A stretch of 64,000 nucleotides of DNA from JADFXI01 sp963784135 (lineage in GTDB: Bacteria > Nitrospirota > Thermodesulfovibrionia > Thermodesulfovibrionales > Dissulfurispiraceae). The notes under the pieces were generated by a model. It saw only the letters and a program-made list of their open reading frames with translations. It made no database searches and was not told the DNA's origin. Shown here one piece after another: positions 15,210-23,642 of this stretch. The position numbers were made by a program, and so were the translations under genes. The stretch is from positions 248,001-312,000 of the forward strand of contig CAWAQG010000004.1 in NCBI GenBank assembly GCA_963784135.1, written 5' to 3'. The stretch's first letter is position 1. Every line of letters begins with the position of its first letter.

Positions 15210-17174
15210 ATGAAGATAGGCGTATATTTCTGCAATTGCGGCACGAACATATCAGACAGGATTGATTCGGAAAAGGTAAAAGAAAAGGCATTGAAACTCC
15301 CCGGCAATGAAATGCATTTTAAGACAATAGACTTCATGTGTTCGGAGGACGGGAAGGAAGCACTCGAAAAAGACCTGAAGGAGAACGGGATAGACAGGGT
15401 TGTGGTATCAGCCTGTTCCCCGAGAGACCATGAGAGCACTTTTATGCGCGTTCTGTCAAAGGCAGGCATAAACCCTTATCTGATGCAGATGGTAAATACC
15501 AGGGAGCAGGTTGCATGGGTAACAGAAGACAGGGAAAAGGCAACAGCCAAGGCTGTACAGTACATAAGCGCTGCTTCAAAGCGTGTTGCGCTCCATGACC
15601 CTCTTGAGAAAAAAGAGATAGACATATGTCCTGCTGTCCTTGTAATAGGCGCGGGTCCCGCAGGCCTCAAGACCGCGTTGAGCATTGCGGAGTCAGGCAG
15701 AAAAGTGATAATTGTCGAAAAAACCCCTGTTATAGGTGGAATGCCTGTGAGATTTGAAGAGCTGTTCCCCAACATGGAGTGCGGCCCATGCATGCTGGAA
15801 CCGGTCCTTGGCGACCTCCTTCATGGAGAGCACGCCGACAACATAGAATTGCTCACGCTTTCCGAAGTTATTGACGTTGTCGGGTCTTACGGCAATTTCA
15901 TTGCAAAGATCCGGCAGCAGCCGAGATATGTAGATATTCATAAGTGCATAGGATGCGCCGAATGTATTGGGCCCTGCCCTGTTTCAGCAAAGAATGCTTT
16001 CAATTACGGATTGAACGAAAGGAAGGCGGTCTCCTTCCCCTTTGCCGGGGCACTTCCTAATGCCCCATTTGTTGACGATAAAATATGTTTGAGGAGCAAG
16101 GGCGAAGACTGCAGCCTCTGCAAAAACGCTTGTCCTGTTGAGGACGCTTTTAATTTTGATGATAGGGAAAATATCATCGAAAGAAACGTAGGCGCAATCG
16201 TAGTCGCAATAGGCTCAGAATTATACGACTGCTCTAAAATACCTAATCTCGGATACGGCAAGCTCACGGACATATACACAGGCACTGAGTTTGAGAGGAT
16301 AATGTCATCAAACGGCCCGACTGATGGTGAGATCAGGACATCTTCCGGCGTCCCGCCTGAAAGCGTGGCGATCATACATTGCGTGGGGAGCCTTGATAAA
16401 AACCACAAGGAATATTGCTCCGGGGTATGCTGCCAGTACGCCTTCAAGTTCAACCATGTTATCGGGAAGAAATTGCCCGGCACAAAAATTTATCACCTCT
16501 ATAAAGAACTTTCGGTCCCCGGCAAAGAGGAATTCACTTTATATAATCATGCCAGGGAAAATCATAATGCGGCTTTTATCAGGTATAACGATATAAAGGA
16601 CATAAACGTAAATGAGAAGGCCGGAAAAAAATCCGTCAAGTTTAAAGACGCCGCAGGCAAAAAGGGTACGGTCCCTGTTGATATGGTCATTCTATGTCCG
16701 GCGGTAGTTCCCGTAGCGGACTCAGGGAAACTCGGCGCTATCCTGGAGGCGGCGCAGGACAAGTTCGGTTTCTTTGAAGAGCTTCACGGCAGGCTGGACT
16801 CATCACAGAGCAAGATAAAAGGGGTCTACCTGGCAGGGGCTTGCCAGTCGCCAATGGACATACAAAAGACAATGAGTCAGGGCATGGCGGTTGCCGGCTA
16901 TATATTGTCCGGGTTGGTTGCCGGAAGAAAGCTCGAAATAAATCCGCTCACTGCGGTCATCGACGCTGAAAGATGTTCCGGCTGCAGACTTTGCATATCC
17001 GTATGCCCGTACAAGGCAATCGCCTTTGATGCGGACAAGGAAGTATCGGCGGTAAATGATGTATTATGCCAGGGATGCGGCACCTGTGTTGCAGCATGTC
17101 CGTGCAGCGCCATTAAAAGCAATCATTTTACAAGCGAAGAAATAATTGCAGAGATAGAGGGGGTACTTGTATGA
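15210..17174 (+). CDS. hdrA: Heterodisulfide reductase-like flavoprotein HdrA
   Basis: FAD and iron-sulfur protein that in methanogens carries out flavin-based electron bifurcation. The 654 residues show the N-terminal HdrA domain (YFCNCGTNISD, then CSPRDHE), a Rossmann FAD motif VIGAGPAGLKTA near residue 146, the ECGPCMLEP motif, and several [4Fe-4S] motifs: CIGCAECIGPCP near 250, CSLCKNACP near 305, CSGCRLCISVCP near 590 and CQGCGTCVAACP near 625. ATG 15210 is supported by GAAGGGGG upstream. It overlaps mvhD by four bases. HdrB and HdrC, the usual partners, are not encoded in this window. Confidence 0.92.
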   Translation: MKIGVYFCNCGTNISDRIDSEKVKEKALKLPGNEMHFKTIDFMCSEDGKEALEKDLKENGIDRVVVSACSPRDHESTFMRVLSKAGINPYLMQMVNTREQVAWVTEDREKATAKAVQYISAASKRVALHDPLEKKEIDICPAVLVIGAGPAGLKTALSIAESGRKVIIVEKTPVIGGMPVRFEELFPNMECGPCMLEPVLGDLLHGEHADNIELLTLSEVIDVVGSYGNFIAKIRQQPRYVDIHKCIGCAECIGPCPVSAKNAFNYGLNERKAVSFPFAGALPNAPFVDDKICLRSKGEDCSLCKNACPVEDAFNFDDRENIIERNVGAIVVAIGSELYDCSKIPNLGYGKLTDIYTGTEFERIMSSNGPTDGEIRTSSGVPPESVAIIHCVGSLDKNHKEYCSGVCCQYAFKFNHVIGKKLPGTKIYHLYKELSVPGKEEFTLYNHARENHNAAFIRYNDIKDINVNEKAGKKSVKFKDAAGKKGTVPVDMVILCPAVVPVADSGKLGAILEAAQDKFGFFEELHGRLDSSQSKIKGVYLAGACQSPMDIQKTMSQGMAVAGYILSGLVAGRKLEINPLTAVIDAERCSGCRLCISVCPYKAIAFDADKEVSAVNDVLCQGCGTCVAACPCSAIKSNHFTSEEIIAEIEGVLV

Positions 17175-17596
17175 CAATAAAAGGCAACGGATTCGAGCCG
17201 AAGATCGTCGGTTTTTTTTGCAACTGGTGTTCTTACGCAGGGGCTGACAAGGCCGGGACCGCCCAGGACATTTATCCGCCGAATGTAAATGTAGTGAAGG
17301 TAATGTGCAGCGGGAGAGTTGATCCGCAGTTTGTTATGAAGGCTTTTGAAAAAGGCGCTGACGGCGTCATAATACTTGCATGCCATCCCGGAGACTGCCA
17401 TTACAAAGAAGGCAATTACAGGGCAGTGCAGCGCCACAGGATGCTTATAAGGCTCCTGGGCCAATTCGGCATCGAAAAAGAGAGATGCCGGTTTGATTAT
17501 GTCTCGGCAGGCGAGGGTGATAAATTCGTCACAGTAATAAAAGATATGGTCGAAACAGTCAGAGGACTGGGACCGCTCAATGCAGTCAGGAATTAA
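17171..17596 (+). CDS. mvhD: Hydrogenase iron-sulfur subunit MvhD
   Basis: The small [2Fe-2S] protein that links the hydrogenase MvhAG to HdrA. The 141 residues contain FFCNWCSYAGADKAG near residue 16, VMCSGRVDPQFV near 45 and ILACHPGDCHYKEGN near 67, the conserved cysteine set of the family. It overlaps the end of hdrA (ATGA) and closes the operon. Its presence shows that electrons from this group 3c hydrogenase are meant to enter HdrA. Confidence 0.92.
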   Translation: MTIKGNGFEPKIVGFFCNWCSYAGADKAGTAQDIYPPNVNVVKVMCSGRVDPQFVMKAFEKGADGVIILACHPGDCHYKEGNYRAVQRHRMLIRLLGQFGIEKERCRFDYVSAGEGDKFVTVIKDMVETVRGLGPLNAVRN

Positions 17597-17598
17597 AA

Positions 17599-17633
17599 GT
17601 TACACGTTATAAGTTATAATTGTAATGTTTAAC
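17599..17633 (+). repeat. Heptad-phased repeat after mvhD
   Basis: Five heptamers in phase: GTTACAC, GTTATAA, GTTATAA, TTGTAAT, GTTTAAC. It fills the gap between mvhD and the ribosome-binding site of the aminotransferase gene. Confidence 0.6.
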
Positions 17634-17655
17634 TTTTGGCAGGAGGGTTGCGTTT

Positions 17656-18846
17656 ATGCTATCTGAGAGGTCGCAGAGGATCAAGCCGTCGGCGACTCTG
17701 GCCATGGATGCCAGGGCAAAGTCTATGAAGGCCCAGGGTATCGATGTGCTCAATTTCGGTGTCGGTGAGCCTGATTTCGATACGCCGGAACATGTTAAAG
17801 AAGCCGCTGTCAGAGCTATAAGGGATGGTTTTACAAAATATACCGCGGTTGGCGGCATTGATGAGCTTAAAGCGGCAATCGCAAAAAAGCTTGCCGTCGA
17901 CAATAATCTTGACTATACAAAGGAAGAGGTCATTGTTTCGTGCGGGGCGAAACACAGCCTGTATAATATTGCGCAGGCGTTGTTTAATCCAGGTGATGAA
18001 ATTATTATTCCGGTCCCCTACTGGGTCTCCTATCCTGACCAGGCGCTCCTGAATGACGCTGTCCCTGTATTTGTTCCCACATATGAGGGGGACAATTTCA
18101 TGCTGCGCCCCGGGGAGCTTGAATCGAAAATAACAGGCAAGACCAAGGCGCTTATACTCAATTCTCCTTCGAATCCGACGGGGTCTGCTTATGATCAGAA
18201 AGCGCTCGATGCAATTGCCGGGATAGCGGTCAAACGGAACATCTTCGTCATTTCAGACGAAATCTACGAGAAACTTGTATATGACGGCATAAGACATGTG
18301 AGCATAGCCTCATTGGGCAGCGAGATCAAAAAAAGGACCATTGTTGTCAACGGACTTTCCAAATCTCATGCCATGACCGGCTGGAGGATAGGATACGCTG
18401 CCGGGCCCAGGGAAATTATTAAGGCCATGACCAACATACAGAGCCAGTCCACCTCAAATCCTGCTTCTATATCACAGAAGGCCGCCGTTGCGGCCCTTAC
18501 AGGGCCCCAGGACTTCATATCCGTTATGCGTACTGAATTCGACAGCAGAAGAAGGGTACTTGTCGATGGCCTGAATGCCATTGAGGGTATCAACTGCCCG
18601 AACCCCAACGGTGCTTTTTATGCGTTCCCGAACGTTTCAAAGCTTTACGGGAGGGGCGTGGGTACAAGACGGATAAATTCATCACTGGATATGGCGGCCT
18701 ACCTTCTGGAAGAGGCGAACATTGCCCTTGTTCCTGGTGAAGCCTTTGGCGATGACAAGTATATCCGGATATCATATGCTACATCGATGGATGTCATAAA
18801 AAAAGGACTTGAGCGCATGATGGATGCTTTATCCAGGCTGAAGTAG
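17656..18846 (+). CDS. aspC: Class I/II pyridoxal-phosphate aminotransferase (aspartate aminotransferase type)
   Basis: Cytoplasmic PLP enzyme that most likely transfers the amino group between aspartate and 2-oxoglutarate. The 396 residues match the bacterial type-Ib aspartate aminotransferases: LNFGVGEPDFDTP near residue 33, NSPSNPTG near 172, and the PLP lysine in NGLSKSHAMTGWRIGY near 235 with the arginine that binds the substrate carboxylate. The start is ATG 17656 after GGCAGGAGGG. The stop abuts the era start, so it is co-transcribed with era, the DUF151 gene and perhaps recO. Prephenate or other aminotransferase activity cannot be excluded by sequence. Confidence 0.88.
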   Translation: MLSERSQRIKPSATLAMDARAKSMKAQGIDVLNFGVGEPDFDTPEHVKEAAVRAIRDGFTKYTAVGGIDELKAAIAKKLAVDNNLDYTKEEVIVSCGAKHSLYNIAQALFNPGDEIIIPVPYWVSYPDQALLNDAVPVFVPTYEGDNFMLRPGELESKITGKTKALILNSPSNPTGSAYDQKALDAIAGIAVKRNIFVISDEIYEKLVYDGIRHVSIASLGSEIKKRTIVVNGLSKSHAMTGWRIGYAAGPREIIKAMTNIQSQSTSNPASISQKAAVAALTGPQDFISVMRTEFDSRRRVLVDGLNAIEGINCPNPNGAFYAFPNVSKLYGRGVGTRRINSSLDMAAYLLEEANIALVPGEAFGDDKYIRISYATSMDVIKKGLERMMDALSRLK

Positions 18847-19737
18847 ATGGGGATGGATAAGTTCCGTTCCGGATATGTATCCCTAACCGGGAGGCCGAAC
18901 GTCGGCAAATCCACTCTGCTCAACTCCATTCTCGGAGAAAAGGTTTCCATTGTAACACCCAAACCCCAGACAACACGGAACCGGCTTATAGGGATAAAGA
19001 CGTTGCCTGATGCCCAGATAATCTTTGTTGATACCCCCGGCATCCACAGGCCAAAGCACAAGCTTGGAGAGATTATTGTGAGGGAGGCCCGCGCGGCGGC
19101 CGCTGAAGTCGACCTCATTGTGTTTATGGCAGAGCCTGTTCTGCCCGGCCCTGGCGATAAATTCATAATAAAGATGTTGCATGACCTGGAGAAGCCCGCT
19201 TTCCTGGTCATAAATAAGATTGATACGAAAAAGAAACCGCAGGTGCTCCCTGTTATCGAGGCATACAGCAGTCTTTATCCCTTCATGGAGATAATCCCTG
19301 TATCGGCACTCAAGGGCGACGGTGTCGACCTTCTTCTGGACAATGTCGTGCAGTATCTCCCCGAGGGGCCAAAATACTATCCCGATGACATTGTGACTGA
19401 TCAGATAGAGCGGTTCATGGCCGCTGAGGTGGTCAGGGAAAAGGTCATGCAGCAGACCGAGGAAGAGATACCCCATTCGGTAGCTACCGAAGTTTTGCAA
19501 TGGTCGGAGCGGAAAGACGGCGTAATTTTTATCACAATAAATATTTATGTTGAAAGAAAGGGTCAAAAGGGTATAATAATAGGAAAAGAAGGCGCAAGAT
19601 TAAAGGCCATCGGGACCGCTGCGCGCATCGAAATAGAGCAATTGTTAGGAACAAAAGTCTTTTTGGAGTTGTGGGTCAAGGTCAGGAAAGATTGGCGCAG
19701 TAATAATCGGATGTTAAGTGAATTGGGGTTTAAATAA
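18847..19737 (+). CDS. era: GTPase Era
   Basis: Essential GTPase that binds the 3' end of 16S rRNA during 30S assembly. The 296 residues carry G1 GRPNVGKSTLLN near residue 15, G3 DTPGIH near 62, G4 NKID near 123, and a C-terminal KH domain (KGIIIGKEGARLKAIG near 240) that contacts rRNA. ATG 18847 directly follows the aminotransferase stop, and the stop overlaps the next start (TAATG). Clear housekeeping gene. Confidence 0.96.
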   Translation: MGMDKFRSGYVSLTGRPNVGKSTLLNSILGEKVSIVTPKPQTTRNRLIGIKTLPDAQIIFVDTPGIHRPKHKLGEIIVREARAAAAEVDLIVFMAEPVLPGPGDKFIIKMLHDLEKPAFLVINKIDTKKKPQVLPVIEAYSSLYPFMEIIPVSALKGDGVDLLLDNVVQYLPEGPKYYPDDIVTDQIERFMAAEVVREKVMQQTEEEIPHSVATEVLQWSERKDGVIFITINIYVERKGQKGIIIGKEGARLKAIGTAARIEIEQLLGTKVFLELWVKVRKDWRSNNRMLSELGFK

Positions 19738-20189
19738 TGTTTATACAGATGAAGGTTGAGGGTCTTCTTTTTGATCCTCGGAGCGGCATGTACATCCTGC
19801 TCCTGCAGCAAGTGGACGGTAATGAAACACTCCCGATCTGGATCGGAAAGCCTGAGGCCGACGCCATAGCCCTTGCCCTCGGTAAAGTCATTACCCCACG
19901 GCCGCTCACCCATGATCTGATTAAAAATGTTTTTGACGGGCTGAATTCCAAGGTGACGAGAATTGTTATTACTGAAATTGTCGATAACACCTATTATGCC
20001 CTGATATATGCGGATAACGGCAAAAAAGAGGTATCAATTGACTCGCGGCCGTCTGATGCAGTTGCTGTTGCGCTCAGAGTGCAGGCCCCTATTTTCATTG
20101 AAGAGCGCGTGCTTGAGGTACGAAGGGCTGACGAGCTTGAGGAATGGCTGAAGAATCTTAGGCCGGAAGATTTCGGCAATATTATGTGA
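19737..20189 (+). CDS. Bifunctional nuclease family protein (DUF151)
   Basis: A 150-residue member of the DUF151 family, some of which have DNase and RNase activity. The pattern is clear: VEGLLFDPRSGMYILLLQ at the N-terminus, LPIWIGKPEADAIAL near residue 32, RPLTHDLI, then DSRPSDAVAVALR near 103 and a C-terminal ELEEWLKNLRPEDF. Translation is coupled to era through a one-base TAATG overlap. The physiological role in bacteria is not settled. A large hairpin repeat follows 7 bases after the stop. Confidence 0.88.
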   Translation: MFIQMKVEGLLFDPRSGMYILLLQQVDGNETLPIWIGKPEADAIALALGKVITPRPLTHDLIKNVFDGLNSKVTRIVITEIVDNTYYALIYADNGKKEVSIDSRPSDAVAVALRVQAPIFIEERVLEVRRADELEEWLKNLRPEDFGNIM

Positions 20190-20196
20190 ATGGAGG

Positions 20197-20318
20197 CGGC
20201 TTCGTAAAAAGTCCATATGCGGCGTTGCCCTGCATCCTTCGTCACTGCGGCGTACAAATTAGTACGCCTCATTCCTCAGGATTTGGGCGCCTTGCCTATG
20301 GCGCTTTTTACAAAGCCG
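20197..20318. repeat. REP-like long hairpin repeat
   Basis: A 122-base imperfect palindrome. The outer arms CGGCTTCGTAAAAAG and CTTTTTACAAAGCCG pair with one mismatch, and a central hairpin GGCGTAC-AAATTA-GTACGCC forms the tip. It closely resembles an interspersed repeat I recall from Geobacter and other anaerobes. It lies between two same-strand genes, 13 bases before the recO start, and its end plus T-run could weaken read-through into recO. Confidence 0.8.
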
Positions 20319-20331
20319 TTTGTTTTTTGAA

Positions 20332-21126
20332 ATGTTAAAGCGGACGAATGGCATTGTTCTCAAGAATAGTGTTTTCGGAGAAGCCGACCTCATTGTTACC
20401 TATCTGACTCCCCATTACGGATTGTTAAGGGCTTTTGCAAAGAGCCCGAGAAAAGTCAGGAGCAGATTCGGCAGCAGTCTTGAACCGCTTACCTATGCGA
20501 GGATTTCGTTCTTCGGCAAAGAAGAAGCCGCCCTCCCGCGGCTGACCCAATCTGATATTATAAAGCCGTTTCATGTATTGCGCTGCGATTTTAAACGTCT
20601 GCTCAATGTATCCGGGATATTGGAACTCTGCCTTAATTTCCTCCCTGAAAGGGAGCCTGCCCCTGAGATTTTCAAGCTTCTCCTGCATATGATGACAATG
20701 CTGGAATCCAATGCCGACAATAAACTCTTTTATCTTTTTTATAAAATGAGGCTGCTGCAGTCGGCGGGCTACGCGCCAAGGCTGAATGCATGCGGAAAAT
20801 GCGGCAGGGATATGGGGTCCCTGAAAAGTCGCGAGACTTTTCGGGGTGGGGGCAGGGTAATATCCCGTGCGGGACAGGCCGAATATCATAATTTTTATGT
20901 CCCCCAGGGGACGGTCATCTGCAGCAGGTGTTTTACCGGTGAAGGCAAGTCCGTTCGCCTTTCGCACGGCGCCCTGAGATTTCACGAGAGCCTTCTTAAG
21001 TGGGACCCCTCAGCCATCGACAGGGTCAATGCACCGGCTCATCTTGTGGATGAACTCATGGATATAGTTGATGCACATATCAGTCATGTGCTCGGCCCTT
21101 CGCGGTTTGCCGGGAAAATGGTTTGA
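20332..21126 (+). CDS. recO: DNA repair protein RecO
   Basis: RecO loads RecA on single-stranded DNA in the RecFOR pathway. From ATG 20332 it has 264 residues: an N-terminal OB fold (KRTNGIVLKNSVFGEADLIVTYLT) and a helical domain with a zinc-finger-like site, first pair CGKCGR near residue 148 and second pair CSRC near 202. Between the two Cys pairs are extra residues encoded by a palindromic insert (20823-20842 and following), an unusual place because it enlarges the zinc loop. The frame is open to TTG 20320, but that falls against the hairpin repeat, so ATG 20332 is preferred. No ribosome-binding site is obvious. Confidence 0.88.
   Translation: MLKRTNGIVLKNSVFGEADLIVTYLTPHYGLLRAFAKSPRKVRSRFGSSLEPLTYARISFFGKEEAALPRLTQSDIIKPFHVLRCDFKRLLNVSGILELCLNFLPEREPAPEIFKLLLHMMTMLESNADNKLFYLFYKMRLLQSAGYAPRLNACGKCGRDMGSLKSRETFRGGGRVISRAGQAEYHNFYVPQGTVICSRCFTGEGKSVRLSHGALRFHESLLKWDPSAIDRVNAPAHLVDELMDIVDAHISHVLGPSRFAGKMV
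20823..20842. repeat. Palindromic insert within recO
   Basis: GAAAAGTC-GCGA-GACTTTTC is a perfect 8-bp stem with a GCGA tetraloop, flanked by CCT and GGG that extend the pairing slightly. A second small stem CCCG-TG-CGGG follows at about 20864-20873. Both are translated in frame and lie in the zinc loop of RecO. Confidence 0.7.
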
Positions 21127-21197
21127 CGATTTTGTTAATATATCAGACAAGCGGCGATGTATTAACTTGAAGGCTGCATATAAGCGGGGAGGTCTCT

Positions 21198-21530
21198 GTG
21201 GTCCTTGAAGTAGTTATTGATGGCGCTTCTGTAACTGTACAGATTGCTGAAGCTTTTCGGCCTGACATTGACGACATCATTGCGCAAATTGAACGGCTCG
21301 CCGGTTCCAGGGGGGCTGATATTGCGGCCCTGGATGTGGGAGGATTGGTCCTGCAAATGATCAGGGGGATAGCCGGCTGCGAAAGTGGTTGTCCGGCAGA
21401 CGCCAAGGGTCTTATAGCCAGGGGGTATAAGGGTTTTGATCTTCATTATGTTGAAGGCGGAATACTTACTGCCCATACGAAGACCGGAGCAGGCAGCCTT
21501 ATTAGTCTCAAGATGTTTCCTGATTTCTGA
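21198..21530 (+). CDS. Conserved-looking protein of unknown function
   Basis: A 110-residue soluble protein starting at GTG 21198 with GGGGAGG at 21186-21192. The N-terminal half is acidic and alternates hydrophobic residues (VVIDGASVTVQIAEAF); the C-terminal half is striking, with CESGCPADAKGLIARGYKGF followed by LHYVEGGILTA. The CxxGC pair and the Gly-rich strand look conserved, but I do not recognise the family. It has a good ribosome-binding site, codon use like its neighbours and no signal peptide, so I believe it is real. Position after recO gives no functional hint. Confidence 0.6.
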   Translation: MVLEVVIDGASVTVQIAEAFRPDIDDIIAQIERLAGSRGADIAALDVGGLVLQMIRGIAGCESGCPADAKGLIARGYKGFDLHYVEGGILTAHTKTGAGSLISLKMFPDF

Positions 21531-21694
21531 AAAAACATCAGCCGACCGACATATGGAAGGGACCGGCAGGGTCAGGCTGTTTAGCACAGCGAGATGCTGT
21601 TTCTTTCGACCCGAACGACGCAAGTTTAGACAATCGAGAAAGGATGATTTTAGAGGAGATTAAGATAACATAAGAACATAAGGGAGGGTTTACT

Positions 21695-22006
21695 ATGCAA
21701 GTTGCTGAGAAAAAAACAGGACATCCGTATATTTCTGTAGACCGTAAGATTTCGGAGGGACAGCCTGTTGTAAAAGGCACCAGGATAAAAGTATTGGATA
21801 TAGCCGTAAAATATGAGATCATGGGGAAGAGTCCGGATGATATTGTTAATGAATATCCGCACTTGAGACTTGAACAAATCCATGACGCGTTGTCTTACTA
21901 TTATGAGAAAAAGGATATATTTGACAAGAAATACCGGGAAGACCAGGCATTCGTTCTTAAACTTAAAAAGAACTATCCTTCAAAGGTAAAAGCCAAGCTC
22001 GGATGA
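21695..22006 (+). CDS. DUF433 family antitoxin-like protein
   Basis: A 103-residue protein with the DUF433 pattern: ISVDRKISEGQPVVKGTRIKV (residues about 14-33) and SPDDIVNEYPHLRLEQIHDALSYY, a small winged-helix-like domain. Such proteins commonly pair with a DUF5615 PIN-like partner as a presumed toxin-antitoxin module. That partner begins here with the usual four-base ATGA overlap but is broken after about 30 codons. The start is ATG 21695 with GGGAGG upstream. It is therefore probably an orphan antitoxin. Confidence 0.85.
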   Translation: MQVAEKKTGHPYISVDRKISEGQPVVKGTRIKVLDIAVKYEIMGKSPDDIVNEYPHLRLEQIHDALSYYYEKKDIFDKKYREDQAFVLKLKKNYPSKVKAKLG

Positions 22007-22092
22007 AGATTGATGCGAATGAAAATATAGAGCGCTCTATAATTGAAGGACTGCGCAGGCGAGGAATAGAAGTGATTTCTGTAGTTGACCTT
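22003..22092 (+). pseudogene. DUF5615 PIN-like protein, N-terminal fragment
   Basis: The first 30 codons read MKIDANENIERSIIEGLR and then RRGIEVISVVDL, which fits the start of DUF5615 PIN-like proteins (an early Asp/Asn-Glu-Asn active-site strand, then Leu-Arg-x-x-Gly). The start overlaps the DUF433 gene by four bases. After 22092 the frame continues to 22242 but the sequence no longer resembles the family and instead matches a transposase on the other strand. The gene is truncated and presumably non-functional. Confidence 0.7.
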
Positions 22093-22274
22093 ATTTTCCC
22101 CTTTCTCCCTTCTGAACACTGGGCATACCCTTTGCACGTTATCCCGTATGCTGGTGTCGGACATTTGTACTTCAATGTCTTCCTGTCATTCTCAAATCCG
22201 CAAAATACCATCTCGTATCGTTCATTGCTCCTGGGACAATGACAATACACCGTCCCCCGGTAATCATAAACAAC
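22093..22274 (-). pseudogene. Transposase fragment
   Basis: On the minus strand these 182 bases encode YDYRGTVYCHCPRSNERYEM, then a stretch with LKYKCPTPAYGITCKG and a further Cys. The KCP-x3-YG-x-x-C pattern with surrounding Cys is typical of the zinc-ribbon-like middle part of a group of DDE transposases, as I recall. No start, catalytic triad or terminal repeats are present. The fragment begins exactly where the DUF5615 homology stops, so it marks an old insertion or recombination junction. Confidence 0.5.
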
Positions 22275-22466
22275 TATAGGGAGAAAGAAAAGCTCCCGAC
22301 AAATTCCCAAATTCGTTTATTAGGCACGGAAAGAAGCGGATTCAGGAGAACGAAACAAATATATGCCTGTTGACAAGAGCGGGCGGGGTAGAGGGTACTT
22401 GCGCGACAGGTATTATTCCGATTATCATTATGAATTCAACTGACGCTCTTTAAGGAGAATACTTGT

Positions 22467-23642
22467 ATGCCTGTGCTTACCGGTCTTGACTGTTTTGAAA
22501 AGAGGTGGCCGAAAGGGTTAAGGGGAGCGAGGGCTGGGCTCCTTGTACACCCTGCTTCAGTGAACAGGAAACTGGAGCATGCGTCAGATCTCTTCATGCG
22601 ATCACGCAATCTCACACTTAAGGTCCTTTTCGGCCCTCAGCACGGAATCCGCGGCGAGACACAGGACAATATGATTGAATGGGAAAGTTTCAGGGACGGG
22701 CGCACAGGATTGCCTGTTTTAAGTCTCTACGGCCACACAAGGAAGCCCACGCCTGCAATGCTGAAAGACATCGATGTAATGGTCATCGATTTGCAGGATA
22801 TCGGTTCGCGCTATTATACGTTTATATGGACTATGGAACTCTGCATGCAGGCCTGTCTTGAGGCAGATAAGTCGCTGGTGGTCCTTGACAGACCTAATCC
22901 CATCGGAGGCACGTTTGTCGAGGGTCCTGTGCTTGATACCCGGTATGCGTCATTTGTCGGACAACGGCCTCTCCCGGTGCGCCACGGGATGACCGCCGGG
23001 GAAATTGCTTCGTACCTGAAAGAATCATTTTATCCCGGGCTTGCATTGTATATCATTCCCATGCAGGGGTGGCAGAGAAAAATGTGGTTCGATAATACGA
23101 AATTGCCCTGGGTTTTGCCTTCACCAAACATGCCTGCAATAGATACCGCATCTGTATATCCCGGAATGTGCCTTCTGGAAGGGACGATGATTAGTGAAGG
23201 ACGCGGCACTACGCGCCCATTCGAGATTTTCGGCGCCCCCTATATAGATCCCGACAGACTTGTCAAAAAGCTCATTTCATATAAGCTGCCCGGTGTGGTG
23301 TTCAGGCCTATGTACTTTAAGCCTGCCTTTCAAAAGCATGCAGGCGCACTCTGCGGAGGGGCGCAGATCCATATTACCGGCAGGGAGCGCTTCAGGCCTT
23401 TCAAGACAGGGGTCGCCGTCATCATGTCTATACTCGAACTTTACCCGAAAGCTTTCCTGTGGAAGCAGCCTCCATATGAGTATGAGACGGAGAAAATGCC
23501 CATCGATATTCTGGCGGGGACGGAAAGGCTCAGGCAGGAGATAGAAAAAAGAGAGCGTCTCGACCGGATGGAGGCATGGTGGAGTGAACAGTGCCATAGC
23601 TTTCATAAGAATATGCGAAGAAGCTTCCTGCTTTATGCATAA
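22467..23642 (+). CDS. DUF1343 family exo-beta-N-acetylmuramidase (NamZ type)
   Basis: A 391-residue protein of the DUF1343/NamZ family, described in other bacteria as releasing MurNAc from the non-reducing end of peptidoglycan fragments. Motifs include GLLVHPASVN near residue 25, LFGPQHGIRGETQDN near 55, DLQDIGSRYYTFIWT near 111, DRPNPIGG near 141 and TMISEGRGTTRPFE near 240. No signal peptide is visible, so it would act in the cytoplasm on imported muropeptides, or be exported by another route. ATG 22467 follows TAAGGAG. The last 8 bases overlap the MurU-AmgK fusion gene, which would activate the MurNAc it releases. Confidence 0.87.
   Translation: MPVLTGLDCFEKRWPKGLRGARAGLLVHPASVNRKLEHASDLFMRSRNLTLKVLFGPQHGIRGETQDNMIEWESFRDGRTGLPVLSLYGHTRKPTPAMLKDIDVMVIDLQDIGSRYYTFIWTMELCMQACLEADKSLVVLDRPNPIGGTFVEGPVLDTRYASFVGQRPLPVRHGMTAGEIASYLKESFYPGLALYIIPMQGWQRKMWFDNTKLPWVLPSPNMPAIDTASVYPGMCLLEGTMISEGRGTTRPFEIFGAPYIDPDRLVKKLISYKLPGVVFRPMYFKPAFQKHAGALCGGAQIHITGRERFRPFKTGVAVIMSILELYPKAFLWKQPPYEYETEKMPIDILAGTERLRQEIEKRERLDRMEAWWSEQCHSFHKNMRRSFLLYA

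Noticed and set aside
21538..21660. Possible repeat with an ACAGC/GCTGT hairpin before the DUF433 gene
   Set aside because: It seems familiar as an interspersed sequence in other genomes, but there is no second copy in this window and the stem is short, so I cannot support it.
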